From Thermoanaerobaculia bacterium (GTDB lineage: Bacteria > Acidobacteriota > Thermoanaerobaculia > Multivoradales > Multivoraceae), in the NCBI GenBank assembly GCA_022822365.1, contig JAJEBV010000024.1, forward strand, positions 1 to 42,278: a stretch of 42,278 bases of DNA, given 5' to 3'. Of this stretch, positions 41,162 through 42,278 are shown piece by piece. Numbering within the stretch: position 1 is the stretch's first letter; every line of letters starts with the position of its first letter. The translations under genes were made by a program, and so were the position numbers. The notes beneath the pieces were generated by a model, which saw only the letters and a program-made list of their open reading frames with translations, was not told the origin of the DNA and did not search any database.

Positions 41162-42278
41162 TCAGCCGGCCAGGTGAACCGGTTCGGCCAGGGTGTCGAT
41201 CCGGCCGGTGCTGTCGGCGAAGGAGTCGAGGCGAACGCCGACGCTGTCGAGCAGGGTCAGGTGGAGGTTGGCCATCGGCGCCGGCTCGTCGTAGACGATG
41301 TGCTGGCCGCCGCGGACGGTGCCTCCTCCGCCGCCGGCGACGACGATCGGCAAGTCCACGTGGTCGTGGACGTTCGGGTTGCCCATGCCGCTGCCGTAGA
41401 GGTAGAGCGAGTTGTCCAGCAGGTTGCCGTCGCCCTCCGGTACCGCCGCGAGCTTCTCGAGAAAGTGGGCGAAGAGCGAGACATGGAACTCGTTGATCTT
41501 CGCCAGCTTCGCCACCTTCTCAGGGTCGTTGCCGTGGTGCGACGTCGGGTGGTGCGGGTCCGGCACTCCGATCTCGGGATAGGTCCGGTTGCTCGACTCG
41601 CGGGCGAGCTGGAAGGTGATGACCCGGGTCACGTCGGCCTGGAGGGCCAGGACCTGCAGATCGAACATCAGCCGGGCGTGGTCGGCGTAGGCCGCCGGCA
41701 CGCCGACCGGCCGGTCCACGTCGGGCAGCGCGCCGTCGTCGGACTGGGCCTCCGCCTTCTGGATGCGCCGCTCCACCTCGCGCACCGAGTCGAGGTACTC
41801 GCTGACCTTGACCCGGTCACCAGGGCCGAGCATGCCCTGAAGGCGGGTGATGTCCTCGTGAACCCAGTCGAGGAGACTGGCCTTGCGGTGCAGCCCCTCG
41901 CGCCGCTCGGCCGCCGTACCGCCCTCGCCGAACAGGCGCTCGAAGACGATCCGGGGATGCGCTTCGGCGGGCAACGGAGTCGTCGGCGACGACCAGGACA
42001 GGTTGTTCTGGTACACGCAGGCGTAGCCGTTGTCGCACTGGCCGACCATGTCCATCAGGTCCATCGCCAGCTCGAGCGACGGCAACTGGGTTTCCTGGCC
42101 GATCTGCTGCGCCGCGATCTGATCGACCGTCGTGCCGAGGTAGTAGTCCGTGCTCTCCGTCCACTTCGCCTTCGCCGCGCTCAGGAAGGCGGCGTTCGAC
42201 GTGGCGTGGGTCCCGGGATACGCGTTCTTCAGTTCCAGGTTGCTGATCACCGAGATCTGCTTCCTGAAGCCCTCCAGC
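41162..42278 (-). CDS. DUF1552 secreted protein, N-terminus cut by window edge
   Basis: 372 codons are present and the frame is open to the right edge (LEGFRKQISVISNLELKNAYPG), so the start and signal peptide lie outside. The sequence matches the DUF1552 family of Planctomycetes, Verrucomicrobia and Acidobacteriota: WSSPTTPLPAEAHPRIVFERLFG, SLLDWVHEDITRLQG, KVSEYLDSVREVERRIQKAE, ITFQLARESSNRTYPEIGV and LYGSGMGNPNVHDHVDLPIVVAGG. DUF1552 members usually sit beside DUF1592/1588 cytochrome-containing proteins and are thought to be exported. Distantly they resemble DUF1501/sulfatase-like folds; no activity is established. The next gene is 21 bp downstream, so they are probably one operon. Confidence 0.93.
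   Translation of the reverse strand, partial: LEGFRKQISVISNLELKNAYPGTHATSNAAFLSAAKAKWTESTDYYLGTTVDQIAAQQIGQETQLPSLELAMDLMDMVGQCDNGYACVYQNNLSWSSPTTPLPAEAHPRIVFERLFGEGGTAAERREGLHRKASLLDWVHEDITRLQGMLGPGDRVKVSEYLDSVREVERRIQKAEAQSDDGALPDVDRPVGVPAAYADHARLMFDLQVLALQADVTRVITFQLARESSNRTYPEIGVPDPHHPTSHHGNDPEKVAKLAKINEFHVSLFAHFLEKLAAVPEGDGNLLDNSLYLYGSGMGNPNVHDHVDLPIVVAGGGGGTVRGGQHIVYDEPAPMANLHLTLLDSVGVRLDSFADSTGRIDTLAEPVHLAG

Overview
The window is GC-rich DNA with strongly G/C-ending codons and dense, mostly convincing protein genes. No rRNA, tRNA, CRISPR array or transposase was seen. The gene mix points to a marine or host-associated Acidobacteriota-like bacterium, with Planctomycetes/Verrucomicrobia as the alternative (inference, no marker gene present). 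It includes a secreted DUF1552 protein, a DUF6807/PmoA-like lipoprotein joined to a PVC-type haem dehydrogenase, DUF5916/CBM9 outer-membrane protein, CaiB/BaiF CoA-transferase, NIPSNAP and ankyrin secreted proteins, and a secreted protein with an 'SGRPDLNG' motif.

Layout. 1-3.4 kb (minus): a secreted protein cut by the window edge, a lipoprotein M19 dipeptidase broken by a one-base frameshift, and a CurA/PTGR-like NADP-dependent reductase. 3.5-11.6 kb (plus): a two-lobed aspartyl-protease-like lipoprotein, then a probable sugar-derivative catabolism operon of DUF6807 protein, haem dehydrogenase (one protein split by a frameshift), Gfo/Idh/MocA oxidoreductase and MFS transporter. 11.6-16.7 kb: a PLP decarboxylase, a scar made of two truncated gene ends, an exported haloalkane-dehalogenase-like hydrolase, and a NatAB-like ABC exporter. 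16.7-21.6 kb (minus): DUF5916 barrel, LemA and M48 protease in one operon.

21.7-29.6 kb is the accessory part. Two VapBC modules lie in a gapless 680-bp direct repeat that brackets an acyl-CoA carboxylase carboxyltransferase and a P-loop kinase. They are followed by a double-domain CoA-transferase, a dienelactone-hydrolase-like enzyme and a HigBA module. 29.7-32.9 kb is an RND permease. 32.9-37.4 kb (minus) holds the most unusual block: a Rieske oxygenase, a cytochrome P450 with an N-terminal GPP34 (GOLPH3-like) domain, and an FAD amine-oxidase-like protein, closely spaced and likely co-transcribed. 37.6-42.3 kb (minus): a VIT1/CCC1-family membrane protein, a duplicated NIPSNAP protein, an ankyrin-repeat protein whose 5' end is built from palindromic repeats, and a DUF1552 protein cut by the right edge.

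The best candidate for an undescribed system is the Rieske / GPP34-P450 / FAD cassette. The P450 oxygen-binding motif resembles CYP51 and the Rieske protein resembles the Neverland/DAF-36/KshA group. A membrane-lipid or polycyclic-terpenoid modification pathway is therefore a reasonable but unproven reading.
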